Part shown: one piece after another, positions 1 through 9,608 of the stretch
Numbering within the stretch: the first letter of the stretch is position 1
How the letters are laid out: each line of letters opens with the position of its first letter
NCBI RefSeq assembly: GCF_003441595.1
Contig: NZ_CP031848.1
Coordinates: 744,001-808,000, forward strand
Source: Marinobacter sp. Arc7-DN-1
GTDB lineage: Bacteria > Pseudomonadota > Gammaproteobacteria > Pseudomonadales > Oleiphilaceae
Length of the DNA stretch: 64,000 bases
Reading direction: 5' to 3'
Position numbers and translations under genes: made by a program
The notes under the pieces: generated by a model
What the model saw: only the letters and a program-made list of their open reading frames with translations
The model's database searches: none
What the model was told of the DNA's origin: nothing

Positions 1-1627
1 TCATCAGCATCACCAAACGGTCCAGGCCAAAGGCCAGACCACCATGGGGCGGGCAACCGAACTTCAGGGCGTCGAGCAGGAAGCCGAACTTGGCCCGCGC
101 TTCTTCCTCGCCGATACCCAGGATGCGGAACACCGCTTCCTGCATTTTCTCGTCATGGATACGGATCGACCCACCACCCAGCTCGGTACCGTTCAGGACC
201 ATGTCGTAGGCACGGGACAACGCGTTGGCCGGATCTGCCGCCAGCTCTTCCGGGCTGCAGGAAGGCGCAGTGAACGGGTGGTGAATAGCGGTCAGACCAC
301 CGTCCGGGGTTTCCTCGAACATCGGGAAATCCACAACCCACAGCGGTGCCCACTCGCAGGTCAGCATGTCCAGATCGTGACCAACCTTGATACGCAGCGC
401 GCCAAGGGCTTCGTTCACAACGTTGGTTTTGTCGGCGCCGAAGAAAACGATGTCTCCATCTTCAGCACCCACCCGCTCCATAATCGCAAGGGCAACATCA
501 TCACCCAGGAACTTGATGATCGGAGACTGCAAACCCTCTACGCCCCTGGACAGGTCGTTGACCTTGATGTAAGCCAGACCCTTGGCACCGTAGATACCGA
601 CGAATTTGGTGTAATCGTCAATCTGCTTGCGGGTCAGCTCGCCACCTTTGGGTACACGCAGGGCGGCAACACGGCCTTTCGGGTCTTTGGCCGGGCCGGC
701 GAACACCTTGAAGTCCACACCCTCGACCAGATCATTCACGTCCAGCAGCTCCAGCGGAATACGAAGGTCCGGCTTGTCGCTGCCGTAGCGCTGCAGGGCC
801 TCGGCATACGGCATTTGCGGGAAGGACGGAAGATCGACATCCAGCACATCCTTGAACAGGGAGCGGATCATGTCCTCGTTCAGGCCCATCAGGATCTCTT
901 CATCAATGAAGGAGGCCTCGATATCCACCTGGGTGAATTCCGGCTGACGGTCCGCCCGCAGGTCTTCGTCCCGGAAGCACTTGGCAATCTGGTAGTAACG
1001 GTCAACGCCAGACACCATGAGCAGCTGTTTGAACAGCTGGGGAGACTGAGGCAGCGCAAAGAACGAACCCTCGTGGGTACGGCTGGGTACCAGGTAATCA
1101 CGGGCGCCTTCGGGTGTGGCTCGGGTCAGGATGGGGGTTTCCACATCCATGAAGCCGTTACTGTCCAGGTAGTTACGAATGTAGCTGGTTACCCGGGAGC
1201 GGAAACGCAGACGGTTGATCATCTCCGGACGGCGCAGGTCCACATAACGGTAACGCAGGCGAACGTCCTCACCAACATCCACATGCTCGTCCAGCGGGAA
1301 CGGCGGCGTTGCGGCGGCATTCAGGATACTCAACTCCTTGCCCAGCAGCTCAACCTGCCCGGTGGGCATGTTGTTGTTCTCGGTCCCGGCGGGACGACGA
1401 CGCACGCGACCGGTAACCTTGATCACAAACTCGCTACGGACTTTCTCCGCCAGGGCAAAGCTTTCAGGGGTATCAGGGTCGACAACCACCTGAGACATAC
1501 CATCCCGATCCCGCAGATCCAGGAAGATAACCCCACCGTGGTCACGGCGGCGGTGGACCCATCCGCAAAGTGTGACTTCCTGATCAATGTGGGATTCGTT
1601 GATCCCACCGCAATAATGACTGCGCAT
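1..1627 (-). CDS. aspS: Aspartyl-tRNA synthetase (C-terminus cut by window edge)
   Basis: Charges tRNA-Asp with aspartate in the cytoplasm. The reverse strand reads open from an ATG at 1627 (starting [15 protein letters not shown]) to the left edge, about 542 codons of the roughly 590 usual for bacterial AspRS. An N-terminal OB-fold anticodon-binding domain (about residues 1-105, with [11 protein letters not shown]) is followed by the class II catalytic core. Motif 2 is visible around [18 protein letters not shown] and motif 3 ([13 protein letters not shown]) lies at the window edge. The bacterial GAD-type insertion lies between them. It is divergent from fabR, with a hairpin repeat in the shared upstream region. 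Family assignment is near certain; only the last ~45 residues are outside. Confidence 0.97.
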   Translation of the reverse strand, partial: MRSHYCGGINESHIDQEVTLCGWVHRRRDHGGVIFLDLRDRDGMSQVVVDPDTPESFALAEKVRSEFVIKVTGRVRRRPAGTENNNMPTGQVELLGKELSILNAAATPPFPLDEHVDVGEDVRLRYRYVDLRRPEMINRLRFRSRVTSYIRNYLDSNGFMDVETPILTRATPEGARDYLVPSRTHEGSFFALPQSPQLFKQLLMVSGVDRYYQIAKCFRDEDLRADRQPEFTQVDIEASFIDEEILMGLNEDMIRSLFKDVLDVDLPSFPQMPYAEALQRYGSDKPDLRIPLELLDVNDLVEGVDFKVFAGPAKDPKGRVAALRVPKGGELTRKQIDDYTKFVGIYGAKGLAYIKVNDLSRGVEGLQSPIIKFLGDDVALAIMERVGAEDGDIVFFGADKTNVVNEALGALRIKVGHDLDMLTCEWAPLWVVDFPMFEETPDGGLTAIHHPFTAPSCSPEELAADPANALSRAYDMVLNGTELGGGSIRIHDEKMQEAVFRILGIGEEEARAKFGFLLDALKFGCPPHGGLAFGLDRLVMLM

Positions 1628-1960
1628 ACCGGTTCCCGTTACGTTTAATGTGTTCAAATTTGGTGCTTTAATGCCGCACCGGGTGTGGTGGGCTTTTCCG
1701 AAACACGCTGTGAATACGTCCCTGTACGCTCTGCTCCGCCATCCATGGCTCCGCAAGGTTTCGGAAAAGCCCACCACACCCGGCGCTACGTTGTTCGTGC
1801 CCGCTCAAAAAATGTTGCGACCATAGCGGAAAAGCCGCCCATTATAAACACAATGGCGCTGAAAATCAGGCGTGCTGGCACGCAAATGAGGCGACCGGAT
1901 GACTGTGGGTTGGCAGCCGGCTAGAATGCTGCCTTTTCTATCAGCAGATGGAGTCTGAAC
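1628..1960. other. aspS-fabR divergent intergenic region
   Basis: A 333-bp gap between the divergent starts of aspS and fabR. Its main content is the large hairpin repeat at 1679-1783. The rest (about 1784-1960) is moderately AT-rich and must hold the promoters for both genes, but I could not pick a convincing -35/-10 pair. No small gene with a plausible ribosome site was seen. Confidence 0.6.
1679..1783 (+). repeat. Variable-arm hairpin repeat, copy 1
   Basis: A 26-bp arm (1679-1704, beginning CCGGGTGTGG and ending CCGAAAC) is perfectly complementary to 1758-1783. They enclose a 53-bp core (1705-1757) that begins ACGCTGTGAATACGTCC and ends CATGGCTCCGCAAG. Nearly the same core, with different arms, occurs at 43704-43756 (reverse orientation) and in 54762-54896. 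The pairing stops exactly after 26 bp in all three copies. It lies between divergent genes, so it is not simply a terminator for one of them. Function unknown. Confidence 0.9.
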
Positions 1961-2593
1961 TTGGCCACCAGAGCGGAGCAGAAACTGAAAACCCGGCGGG
2001 CATTAATGGATGCGGCGCTCTCGCAACTCAGTGCCGATCGGGGATTCGGCAGTCTGAGCTTGCGGGAGGTTGCCCGGGAGGCAGGCATTGCCCCGACTTC
2101 CTTTTACCGACACTTTGCCGAGCTCGATGAACTGGGTCTGGCCCTGGTGGATGAAGGTGGCGTTGCTCTGCGGCAACTGATGCGTCAGGCCCGTAAACGG
2201 ATCGCCCGGGACGGTGGCAGTGCCATTTCAACATCCGTGGAGACGTTCATGGAGTATCTTGGCAACAATTCGAACCTTTTCCGGCTGATGCTGCGTGAGC
2301 GTACGGGCGTTTCAACCACGTTTCGAACAGCGGTGAAAGCGGAGATCGATCATTTCGTGACGGAACTGGCCGATGACCTTCGGCGGGTCGCGGAGGAAAA
2401 GAACAAGCCGCTTTCTGAAGCGAGGCTGGTGGCCGAGGCCATGGTGACGCTGGTGTTCAACCAGGGTGCCGAGGCGCTGGATGCGACTCCGAAGGAGCGT
2501 GAGGAACTCAAGGTTAAGCTGAAAACCGAGCTACGGATGATTCTGGTCGGTTCCCAGACGCTGGCAAAATACCAGGCTCGTTCAGGACGCTAG
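1961..2593 (+). CDS. fabR: TetR-family repressor FabR
   Basis: DNA-binding repressor of unsaturated fatty acid synthesis genes (fabA/fabB type targets), with an N-terminal TetR helix-turn-helix (about residues 10-56; [20 protein letters not shown]) and an all-helical ligand domain. Its 210 residues match the usual length of FabR, and the recognition helix [11 protein letters not shown] is characteristic of FabR. The start is a TTG at 1961, preceded by GGAG at 1950-1953; the nearby ATG at 1948 is in another frame. Its stop overlaps the stop of the convergent HIT gene in a shared CTAG. No fatty-acid gene is adjacent, so the targets are inferred from the family. Confidence 0.88.
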   Translation: MATRAEQKLKTRRALMDAALSQLSADRGFGSLSLREVAREAGIAPTSFYRHFAELDELGLALVDEGGVALRQLMRQARKRIARDGGSAISTSVETFMEYLGNNSNLFRLMLRERTGVSTTFRTAVKAEIDHFVTELADDLRRVAEEKNKPLSEARLVAEAMVTLVFNQGAEALDATPKEREELKVKLKTELRMILVGSQTLAKYQARSGR

Positions 2594-3024
2594 ACGCCCG
2601 ACCGGAGTTCCAAGAGCACCGGACCAAGCTGCTTCCTGACCAGCTCCAGCTCCTGATCGGTATAAGGCACCGGCGCCTGCGTGCCCCACACCGGGCCTGG
2701 CCACGCCGGGTCGCCTTCGAAACGCACGATATGGTGAATGTGAAGCTGGGGCACCATGTTGCCGAGGGCGGCGACGTTCATCTTGTCGCCGCCGAACACG
2801 TCCATCATGGCCTCGCTGAGCACCGAGGACTCCCGCACCAACTGGTGCTGCTGATCCGCCGACAACTGGTAGATCTCCCGGACCCCGGCAACAGCCGGAA
2901 CCAGAAGCACCCAGGGCCAGGTACTGTCGTTCATCAGCCGGATCTCACACAGCGGACTATTGCCGAGACCAATGGTATCGGCATTTAACCGTTCGTGTAA
3001 CCGGAAGTCCTCTGGGCTGCTCAT
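2590..3024 (-). CDS. HIT-family nucleotide-binding protein
   Basis: A 144-residue protein of the histidine triad superfamily, which hydrolyse or transfer nucleotides from nucleoside phosphoconjugates. The triad appears as QLHIHHIVR near residues 93-101, preceded by an [11 protein letters not shown] stretch typical of the HIT fold. The C-terminal part ([15 protein letters not shown]) resembles the gammaproteobacterial HIT group often annotated as diadenosine tetraphosphate hydrolase-like. It is convergent with fabR and followed upstream by ugd in the same direction after a 33-bp gap. The exact substrate cannot be told from sequence. Confidence 0.9.
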   Translation of the reverse strand: MSSPEDFRLHERLNADTIGLGNSPLCEIRLMNDSTWPWVLLVPAVAGVREIYQLSADQQHQLVRESSVLSEAMMDVFGGDKMNVAALGNMVPQLHIHHIVRFEGDPAWPGPVWGTQAPVPYTDQELELVRKQLGPVLLELRSGV

Positions 3025-3057
3025 GATCGCCCCCCCCCTTGTTTGCTGCCAATGTGA

Positions 3058-4401
3058 TTACTGCGAATGGAACTGGGTACGGCCACGGCCGATGGCGTAG
3101 TAAATCAGCCCATAACGTTCGAGCATGTCCGGCTCGTACAGGTTGCGGCCGTCGAACACGACCGGCTCACGGAGAGCGGAAGCGACCGACTCGAAATCCG
3201 GTGAACGGAACTCCTTCCATTCGGTGCAGATTGCCAGCACATCCGCGCCCTTGAGTGCTTGCTCTTTGGTACCGCAGAGGGTCAGACCGTCCTGGTCACC
3301 GTAGATGCGCTGGGTTTCTTCCATGGCCTCGGGATCAAAGGCCTGAACGGTGGCGCCGGCTTTCCACAGGTCTTCCATCAGGGTACGGGCGGACGCTTCG
3401 CGCATGTCGTCAGTGTTGGGCTTGAAGGCCAGCCCCCAAATGGCCACGACCCTGCCCTTCAGGTCGCCACCGAAGTAGTGACTGATCTTATCGAACAGGA
3501 CGTGCTTCTGGGCGTAGTTGACCGCCTCAACCGCGTTCAGCAGACGCGCCTCATAGCCACAGTCACTGGCCGTCCGGGCCAGCGCCTGTACATCTTTCGG
3601 GAAGCAGGAACCACCGTAACCACAGCCCGGGTAGATGAAATGATAGCCAATCCGGGGATCGGAACCGATACCACGGCGGACGGCTTCGATGTCCGCGCCC
3701 AGTCGTTCGGCCAGGTTGGCGATCTCGTTCATGAAGCTGATCTTGGTAGCCAGCATGGAATTGGCAGCGTACTTGGTCAGCTCCGCAGATCGCAGATCCA
3801 TGAAGATCATGCGGTCATGGCTGCGATTGAACGGGTAATAGACTTCCCGCAGCAGTTCCGCCGCCCGCTCGCTGTCGGTACCGACAACAATGCGGTCGGG
3901 CTTCATGAAATCATTGATGGCAGCGCCTTCCTTGAGGAACTCGGGGTTGGACACAACGTCAAAATCAAGCTCCAGCCCACGGCGGTCAAGCTGGGCCCGA
4001 ACCGCTGCCCCGACCTTGTCACCAGTACCAACCGGCACCGTGGACTTGTCCACGACCACCTTGTAGTCGTCCATGAATTCACCGATGGACCGGGCCACAG
4101 CAGTAACGTACTGCAGATCCGCTGACCCGTCCTCATCCGGAGGCGTGCCGACCGCAATAAACTGCAAGGTCCCGTGGCCGACGGCTTCTTCGGTGTCTGT
4201 GGTAAAGGAAAGACGCCCTGCCTCGACGGTGTGCTTCACAATGCTGTCCAGACCTGGCTCGTAGATGGGAATCTGACCATTCTTCAGCTTCCCGATCTTG
4301 GCCTGATCAACATCCATACACAGAACGTGATGACCAACATCCGCCAGACATGCGCCGGTCACAAGCCCTACATAACCGGTTCCAAAAATCGTAATTTTCA
4401 T
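3058..4401 (-). CDS. ugd: UDP-glucose 6-dehydrogenase
   Basis: Oxidises UDP-glucose to UDP-glucuronate with two NAD+, feeding surface polysaccharide synthesis. The 447-residue protein starts with the Rossmann motif [15 protein letters not shown] (residues 6-20) and carries the catalytic cysteine in [14 protein letters not shown] (about residues 255-268), followed by the UDP-binding C-terminal domain. It lies 28 bp downstream of galE on the same strand, so the two probably form a nucleotide-sugar operon: galE interconverts UDP-glucose and UDP-galactose and ugd draws off UDP-glucose. Confidence 0.96.
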   Translation of the reverse strand: MKITIFGTGYVGLVTGACLADVGHHVLCMDVDQAKIGKLKNGQIPIYEPGLDSIVKHTVEAGRLSFTTDTEEAVGHGTLQFIAVGTPPDEDGSADLQYVTAVARSIGEFMDDYKVVVDKSTVPVGTGDKVGAAVRAQLDRRGLELDFDVVSNPEFLKEGAAINDFMKPDRIVVGTDSERAAELLREVYYPFNRSHDRMIFMDLRSAELTKYAANSMLATKISFMNEIANLAERLGADIEAVRRGIGSDPRIGYHFIYPGCGYGGSCFPKDVQALARTASDCGYEARLLNAVEAVNYAQKHVLFDKISHYFGGDLKGRVVAIWGLAFKPNTDDMREASARTLMEDLWKAGATVQAFDPEAMEETQRIYGDQDGLTLCGTKEQALKGADVLAICTEWKEFRSPDFESVASALREPVVFDGRNLYEPDMLERYGLIYYAIGRGRTQFHSQ

Positions 4402-4429
4402 CCGTTAAATCCCAACACAAACAAGAAAA

Positions 4430-5425
4430 TTAATGGGTGTCGCTGGCTTTTTTCTTCCGCCAGATGGCTTCCCAGGCCAGCGCGGTGCCAACAATCGTAT
4501 TCAGGTCGTCATAATCAGGCTGCCAACCCAGGGTTTGCCTGATAAGAGTGTTATCCGCCATCAGCGCCGCCGGGTCGCCCGCGCGCCGGCCGGTTTCGGT
4601 AACCGGAAAATCGGTGCCGGACTGTTTCTTCACAACATCAATCACTTCCCGAACCGTGAACCCGCGACCATAACCGCAGTTCATGACCTTCGAACGACCG
4701 CCGTCCGCCATGTAATCCAGCGCCATGACATGCGCTTTGGCCAGGTCTTCAACATGGATGTAATCCCGGATGCAGGTGCCGTCGCGGGTGTCGTAGTCGG
4801 TACCGAAGACACTCATGCCCTCGCGCTGGCCGGTGACGCACTCACAGGCCACCTTGATCAGATGGGTCGCCTCGGGCGTGGCCTGGCCGAGCAGGCCATC
4901 CGGGTTGGCCCCCGCCACATTGAAGTAGCGGAGGATCACGTAGTTGAGGCCGGAGGCCGCCGCCAGGTCCATGATCATCCGCTCGCTCATCATCTTGGAG
5001 GCGCCGTAGGGATTGATGGGGGCCAGCGGCAGATCCTCGGTCAGCACCGTCTGCTCCGGCATGCCATAAACCGCCGCAGTGGATGAAAACACCATGTAGG
5101 GCACTTCGTGCTTCTCGACCGCTTTCAGAAGGTTCAGGGTGTTGCGGGTGTTGTTACTGTAATACTTCAGGGGATTGGCGACCGACTCTGGCACGACGAT
5201 GTTGGCTGCGAAGTGCAGGACCGCTTCAAACCGGTGCCGGGAGAACAGTTCCCCGACCGCCGCTTCATCGGCCAGATCGCCGACAACCAGCTCCCCTGCC
5301 GTGACCGCCCAGCGATAACCCGTGGACAGATTATCGAACACCACGATGTCGTGACCGGCCTGGCCCAGCTGGCGAACCACATGACTGCCAATATACCCGG
5401 CGCCGCCGGTAACGAGGACTTTCAT
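4430..5425 (-). CDS. galE: UDP-glucose 4-epimerase
   Basis: Interconverts UDP-glucose and UDP-galactose using bound NAD+. The 331-residue extended short-chain dehydrogenase has the N-terminal GGAGYIGSHVVRQL dinucleotide-binding motif (residues 7-20), a catalytic serine/threonine in VFSSTAAVYG and the YGASK tyrosine-lysine pair. The C-terminal ALAWE is typical of GalE. It sits 9 bp after tadA and 28 bp before ugd, all on the minus strand, so co-transcription is likely. Confidence 0.95.
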   Translation of the reverse strand: MKVLVTGGAGYIGSHVVRQLGQAGHDIVVFDNLSTGYRWAVTAGELVVGDLADEAAVGELFSRHRFEAVLHFAANIVVPESVANPLKYYSNNTRNTLNLLKAVEKHEVPYMVFSSTAAVYGMPEQTVLTEDLPLAPINPYGASKMMSERMIMDLAAASGLNYVILRYFNVAGANPDGLLGQATPEATHLIKVACECVTGQREGMSVFGTDYDTRDGTCIRDYIHVEDLAKAHVMALDYMADGGRSKVMNCGYGRGFTVREVIDVVKKQSGTDFPVTETGRRAGDPAALMADNTLIRQTLGWQPDYDDLNTIVGTALAWEAIWRKKKASDTH

Positions 5426-5434
5426 AGGCGGGAA

Positions 5435-5950
5435 CTACTCCTTCCCTGAAGATTGTTTGCGAAGGCGCCGGATTTCCGCCCGCCGCCGACTGAAAAATTC
5501 AGTGATCATCTCACTGCAACGATCTGCCAGAACACCACCGACCGAGGTCACACCCCAGTTCAGATGAGGCTCTTCCAGCGTCCGGCGTGCCGATTCCACC
5601 GCCCCGGCCTTGGGTTCGGCAGCGCCGTACACAAGGCGACTGATGCGGCCATGGACAATGGCACCCACGCACATGGTACAGGGCTCCAGCGTAACGTAAA
5701 GCGTGGCGCCAGGCAGCCGGTAATTGCCAACCCGGGACGCGGCGTCGCGCAATGCCCGGATTTCGGCATGGGCAGTCGGATCGCAGCCGGAGATGGGCGC
5801 GTTAAAGCCCGCCCCGATCTCCCCGCCCTCCAGCACCACCACGGCGCCCACAGGCACTTCCCCCTTCGCCGCGGCTTCCGATGCAAGCTGCAGAGCCCGG
5901 GTCATCCAATAGTGATCGGCTTCTGTGCGGGACATTGTCTTTTCGGGCAT
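5435..5950 (-). CDS. tadA: tRNA-specific adenosine deaminase
   Basis: Deaminates the wobble adenosine of tRNA-Arg(ACG) to inosine. The zinc/catalytic motif HAE is in DPTAHAEIRAL and the second zinc motif is PCTMC (LEPCTMCVGAI), both diagnostic of TadA. The start is either ATG 5950 (MPEKTMSRTEAD) or ATG 5935 (MSRTEADHYWM); both lie in a stretch duplicated at 13775-13869. The upstream side is the left border of the accessory region. A guaA-proximal location for tadA is common in related bacteria, which suggests the material from here to 15.74 kb was inserted. Confidence 0.95.
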   Translation of the reverse strand: MPEKTMSRTEADHYWMTRALQLASEAAAKGEVPVGAVVVLEGGEIGAGFNAPISGCDPTAHAEIRALRDAASRVGNYRLPGATLYVTLEPCTMCVGAIVHGRISRLVYGAAEPKAGAVESARRTLEEPHLNWGVTSVGGVLADRCSEMITEFFSRRRAEIRRLRKQSSGKE

Positions 5951-6019
5951 GGCGTCAGTTAAGCCGGGGGCAGAGTTTAGCCGGGGTCAGAAGAAAGCCT
6001 TCTTCTGACCCCTTGTTCA
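5907..6019. repeat. Left direct repeat: tadA 5' end plus GGGGTCAG palindrome
   Basis: This stretch contains the first codons of tadA, the sequence GGCGTCAGTTAAGCCGGGG, and the palindrome at 5983-6012. A diverged copy occurs in the same orientation at 13775-13869, including codons matching MSRTEAD of tadA. This left copy carries a 17-bp duplication (GCAGAGTTTAGCCGGGG) that is absent from the right copy. The pair encloses the metal-efflux operon and higBA. I infer that it marks the borders of an acquired segment or of a segmental duplication followed by insertion. Confidence 0.8.
5958..6019. repeat. GGGGTCAG/CTGACCCC palindrome repeat, copy R1
   Basis: The palindrome 5983-6012 has 13-bp arms (GGGGTCAGAAGAA at its left end) around AGCC, preceded by GTTAAGCC and followed by TTGTTCA. 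The same unit occurs at 12654-12698 and 13825-13869. Repeats of this general form are known in gammaproteobacteria as REP-like elements, often tied to REP-associated tyrosine transposases. No such transposase gene is in this window. Confidence 0.8.
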
Positions 6020-6207
6020 CTGACCCCTTATTCAAATAACCACTTAAATACAGCAGGTTATGATTTTCCAGAAGATTTAAAGTGCGATGAAAATACCATG
6101 ATCAAAAATCTATTGAAAACACTTCTGTTCCGGGAGCCGTTTTCGCCATCATACCGGCGAGTCGGAAGCCAGACCGAGAATGGGTTTTCGCCTATCGGTT
6201 GTCTCAA
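6020..6207. other. Non-coding gap at the left end of the accessory region
   Basis: A 188-bp stretch between the R1 palindrome and the stop of the PII-like gene. It begins with a partial echo of the R1 flank (CTGACCCCTTATTCA). It is AT-rich up to about 6120 and then becomes more GC-rich. No gene or clear terminator was seen. Confidence 0.5.
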
Positions 6208-6516
6208 TCAAAGGTGACCTCCTTCTTCCACAGGCGTTATCCAGTAAACAGCGTCACCGGTCACGCTGTTTTCCGCCTGGCGAAGCGCCTCCAGTACGGC
6301 ACTTACATCGGCGTCATCAAGCAGGATATCCACCCGAACCCGCGGTGTGTAGCCGACCACTTTATCACGTGCCGAGAGAAACGGGTCGCGTTCCACCTGA
6401 GCCCCGTGCCCTTCCACATGGCTGAACGTAAAGCCGGATACCTCGCTCAGGGTCCGCAGTTGGTCGCCCAATTCCTGCTGGGTATTGGCATGCACAATAA
6501 GCGTCAGAATCTTCAC
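6208..6516 (-). CDS. PII-like DUF3240-type protein of the metal efflux operon
   Basis: A 102-residue protein starting MKILTLIVHANTQQEL, with SGFTFSHVEGHG, ARDKVVGYTPRVRVDILLDD and a C-terminal AVYWITPVEEGGHL. The pattern is that of small PII-like ferredoxin-fold proteins (DUF3240) found directly after CusA/CzcA genes. Its ATG overlaps the czcA stop by 4 bp (ATGA), so it is translationally coupled and probably the last gene of the efflux operon. A role in sensing or tuning metal efflux is inferred from position only; the ligand is unknown. Confidence 0.72.
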   Translation of the reverse strand: MKILTLIVHANTQQELGDQLRTLSEVSGFTFSHVEGHGAQVERDPFLSARDKVVGYTPRVRVDILLDDADVSAVLEALRQAENSVTGDAVYWITPVEEGGHL

Positions 6517-9500
6517 ACGTGGTCCTCCGTTGCGGGTTGAGCCAGGCGTCGCTGCGCCCGCCCTTCTGTCCAGGCATATAAGGTAGGAAGCAGCACCAGT
6601 GTGAGCAGCGTCGACGTGAACAGTCCGCCGATCACCACGACCGCCAGCGGGCGCTGCAACTCGGAGCCCGGCCCGGTCGCCGTCAATAGCGGCACCAGGC
6701 CCAGGCTGGCGATTAATGCGGTCATGAGTACCGGGCGCAACCTGCGTTCGGCACCTTCCTGAACCGCCTGGAGCAGCGTTCGGCCGGCTTCACGCAACTG
6801 GTTGAAGTAGGTCACCATCACCACACCATTGAGCACCGCCACACCGAACAGGGTGATAAAGCCTACGGATGCCGGTACCGACAGATACAGGCCGGACAGG
6901 TACAGGCTGATCACGCCGCCGATCATGGCGAACGGGATGTTGAGTATGATCAGGCCGGCCTGGCGAAGGGAGCGAAAGGTGGTAAACAGCATGACGTAAA
7001 TCAGCGCGACGGCCACCGGCACGACCAGCGCCAGACGGGCGCCGGCGCGCTGCTGGTTCTCGAACTGGCCGCCATAGGTGACGTAATAACCCGGTGGCAG
7101 TTGCAGTTCGCGTTCCAGTGTGGCGCGTACATCGTCGACGAAACCCACCACATCGCGGCCTTCGACGTTAGCCTGCACCACCACCTGGCGCTTGGCCGAT
7201 TCGCGGGTGATCGCCACCGGCCCATCCACTTCCCGCAGCCTGGCCAGACTGCTCAAGAGGATCTTTTCTCCCGTCGGTGTTTCCACCTTTAGCGCACCGA
7301 TGTCTGCCGGGGATGTGCGTGACTTTTCCGGATAGCGTAGCAGTACACCTACCCGGTAGTTGCCCTGGATCACCTCGGTGACCACACGACCACCGACCGC
7401 AATCTCCACCAGCCGATTGATGTCATCGACATTGATCCCGAAGCGGGCGATGGCCTGGGGATCGATCTCGACCTGCAGGTAAGTCTGACCCGAGAGCGGC
7501 GCACGAAAGACATCGACGGCGCCGGGAATGCTGTTGACCAACGTTTCGATCTGTTTGGATTTTTCCTCCAACACCGGAAGATCGTCGCCATACAACTTGA
7601 TGGCCATCGCGGCCCGCACGCCGGTCAGCATCTCCGAGACCCGCATGTCGATGGGCTGGGTGAAGGCGTAGTCGATGCCGACGAAGCGGTCGAGCTTCTC
7701 ACGCAACCGTTCCTGAAACTCCTCCAGGCTTACCGTCCACTGATCGCGCGGCTTGGTGATGATGAAGTTGTCGGTCTGGTACAGGCCCATGGGGTCCATG
7801 CGCAGTTCGTCGGCGCCGGTACGCGACACCACGCCGGTGACCTCGGGTAGTTCCATCATGGCCTTTTGGTAGGGCTCATCAAGCGCCAGCGAGCGCTCCA
7901 GCGAAATGCTGGGCAGCTTTTCGATGATAACCACGGTGGTGCCTTCATCCATGACCGGCATGAACTCCTTGCCAATCATAGGAAACAGTGCGGCTGCGAT
8001 CACCAGCAATACCAAGGCACCGCCAACTGCGGTCTTGCGGCTGTTCAACGCCCAACGCATTACCGGCAGATAGGCCTGTTTCAGCAAAGCCAGCACCCGG
8101 TTATCCTTTTCCGCGCCACCGCGCATCAACAGGCTGGCGAACACCGGAATGACCGTCAGCGACAGGAGCAACGAGCCGATGAGCGCGAACGCAATTGTCA
8201 CCGCCAGCGGCGTAAACATCTTGCCTTCCAGCCCGGACAGGCTGAACAGGGGCAGAAACACCACGATAATGATCAGCACGGCGGAGATCACCGGAGTCGC
8301 CACCTCCAGTGTTGCCCGGTAGACCAGGTGCAGACGACCAATCCCCTTGGGCGCATGACTGAGTTGCGCATGAATGTTCTCGACCACCACCACCGCGGCA
8401 TCCACCAGGATACCGATGGCAATCGCCAGCCCGCCGAGCGACATGAGATTGGCGCTGACGCCGAACAGGCGCATCATTACAAAGGTGAACAGCACCGAAA
8501 GCGGCAAGATCAGCGCGACGGTCAAGGCGGCCCGGAGGTTGCCAAGCATGATGATCAACACCAGCAACACCAGCACCACGGCCTCGCCCAGCGCTTTTTC
8601 CACGGTCCATACCGCCTGCGTCACCAGCTCGGTGCGATCATAGAAGGGTACGATATGGACCCCCTCGGGCAGCGCTGTCTTGAGCGCCTCCAGTTCGCGT
8701 TTCACTCCATCAACGGTGGTGCGGCTGTTGGCGCCCTTGCGCAACAGCGCAAGGCCGGTAACCACCTCGCCTTCGCCGTCGGCGGTGACCGCCCCGTAGC
8801 GGGTCAGGGAGTTGATGCGGACCTTGGCTACGTCACTGATGTGTAGAGGAATTCCGTCACGGGTTGCCACCGTGATGCTCCGAATGTCGTCCGGATCCCG
8901 CAGTTGTCCCACAGTGCGCACCAGCAATACTTCGTTGTTACGGTTGATGCGGTCTCCGCCGGCGTTGCGGTTGTTATTCTCCAGTGCGGTCTCCAGGTCC
9001 TCGATCGACAGACCGTAGGCCAGCAGCGCCTCGGGATCGGCTACGACTTCAAACACCTTGACCTCGCCGCCCAGGGAATTGACCTCCGCCACTCCCTCGA
9101 GTGTACGCAAGCGTGGGCGGATGACCCAGTCCTGAATACGGCGCAGCTCCCGGTTGCTGTAACCTTTCCCCTCGACCCGGTACATATACCCCTCGCCCAG
9201 CGGCGTGGTGATTGGGCCCAGACCGCCCTCCACGCCAGCCGGCAGCTCGCCCCAGACCTGGTTGAGGCGCTCGGCCACCTGCTGGCGCGCCCAGTAGATG
9301 TCGGTGCCGTCCTCGAAATCGATGGTGATGGAACTCAGGGCGTACTTGGTGGTGGAACGGAGCACGGTCTGGCGCGGCAGCCCCTGCATCTCCGCCTCGA
9401 TGGGAAAGGTGATGCGGCTTTCCACCTCGGTGGGCGACAGGCCCGGCGCCTTGATGATCACCTGCACCTGGGGCGAGGCGATATCCGGGAAGGCGTCGAT

Positions 9501-9605
9501 CGGCAGGGTGCGAAATGCCCATATCCCACCGACGGTAAGTGCGGCAGCGAGCAGCAGGATCATCAGCCGCTGGATCAGGGAGAAACGAATCAGTGCAGCA
9601 ATCAT
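6513..9605 (-). CDS. czcA: CusA/CzcA-family heavy-metal RND efflux pump
   Basis: Inner-membrane proton-driven RND transporter exporting metal ions through an adaptor and an outer-membrane channel. Its 1030 residues are typical of the HME subgroup. The N-terminal helix is followed by the porter sequence PIDAFPDIASPQVQV, then paired RND halves. The fourth transmembrane helix reads GLAIAIGILVDAAVVVVEN, closer in my recall to the CusA (Cu/Ag) signature than to the DFG...DGAVV form of CzcA. The middle loop (TQPIDMRVSEMLTGVRA) is more CzcA-like. The metal is therefore uncertain: Cu/Ag or Co/Zn/Cd. It is coupled to the PII-like gene and lies 3 bp from czcB. Confidence 0.9.
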   Translation of the reverse strand: MIAALIRFSLIQRLMILLLAAALTVGGIWAFRTLPIDAFPDIASPQVQVIIKAPGLSPTEVESRITFPIEAEMQGLPRQTVLRSTTKYALSSITIDFEDGTDIYWARQQVAERLNQVWGELPAGVEGGLGPITTPLGEGYMYRVEGKGYSNRELRRIQDWVIRPRLRTLEGVAEVNSLGGEVKVFEVVADPEALLAYGLSIEDLETALENNNRNAGGDRINRNNEVLLVRTVGQLRDPDDIRSITVATRDGIPLHISDVAKVRINSLTRYGAVTADGEGEVVTGLALLRKGANSRTTVDGVKRELEALKTALPEGVHIVPFYDRTELVTQAVWTVEKALGEAVVLVLLVLIIMLGNLRAALTVALILPLSVLFTFVMMRLFGVSANLMSLGGLAIAIGILVDAAVVVVENIHAQLSHAPKGIGRLHLVYRATLEVATPVISAVLIIIVVFLPLFSLSGLEGKMFTPLAVTIAFALIGSLLLSLTVIPVFASLLMRGGAEKDNRVLALLKQAYLPVMRWALNSRKTAVGGALVLLVIAAALFPMIGKEFMPVMDEGTTVVIIEKLPSISLERSLALDEPYQKAMMELPEVTGVVSRTGADELRMDPMGLYQTDNFIITKPRDQWTVSLEEFQERLREKLDRFVGIDYAFTQPIDMRVSEMLTGVRAAMAIKLYGDDLPVLEEKSKQIETLVNSIPGAVDVFRAPLSGQTYLQVEIDPQAIARFGINVDDINRLVEIAVGGRVVTEVIQGNYRVGVLLRYPEKSRTSPADIGALKVETPTGEKILLSSLARLREVDGPVAITRESAKRQVVVQANVEGRDVVGFVDDVRATLERELQLPPGYYVTYGGQFENQQRAGARLALVVPVAVALIYVMLFTTFRSLRQAGLIILNIPFAMIGGVISLYLSGLYLSVPASVGFITLFGVAVLNGVVMVTYFNQLREAGRTLLQAVQEGAERRLRPVLMTALIASLGLVPLLTATGPGSELQRPLAVVVIGGLFTSTLLTLVLLPTLYAWTEGRAQRRLAQPATEDHV

Positions 9606-9608
9606 GGC

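Noticed and set aside
44..1648. Long plus-strand open frame opposite aspS
   Set aside because: Its protein has no recognisable domain, and the minus strand encodes an unmistakable aspartyl-tRNA synthetase over the same bases.
6081..6110. GATGAAAATACCATG near the left end of the accessory region, similar to the ACCATG motif by the guaA-end copies
   Set aside because: No guaA-end-like core is near it and spacing differs; one short match in AT-rich DNA is not enough.
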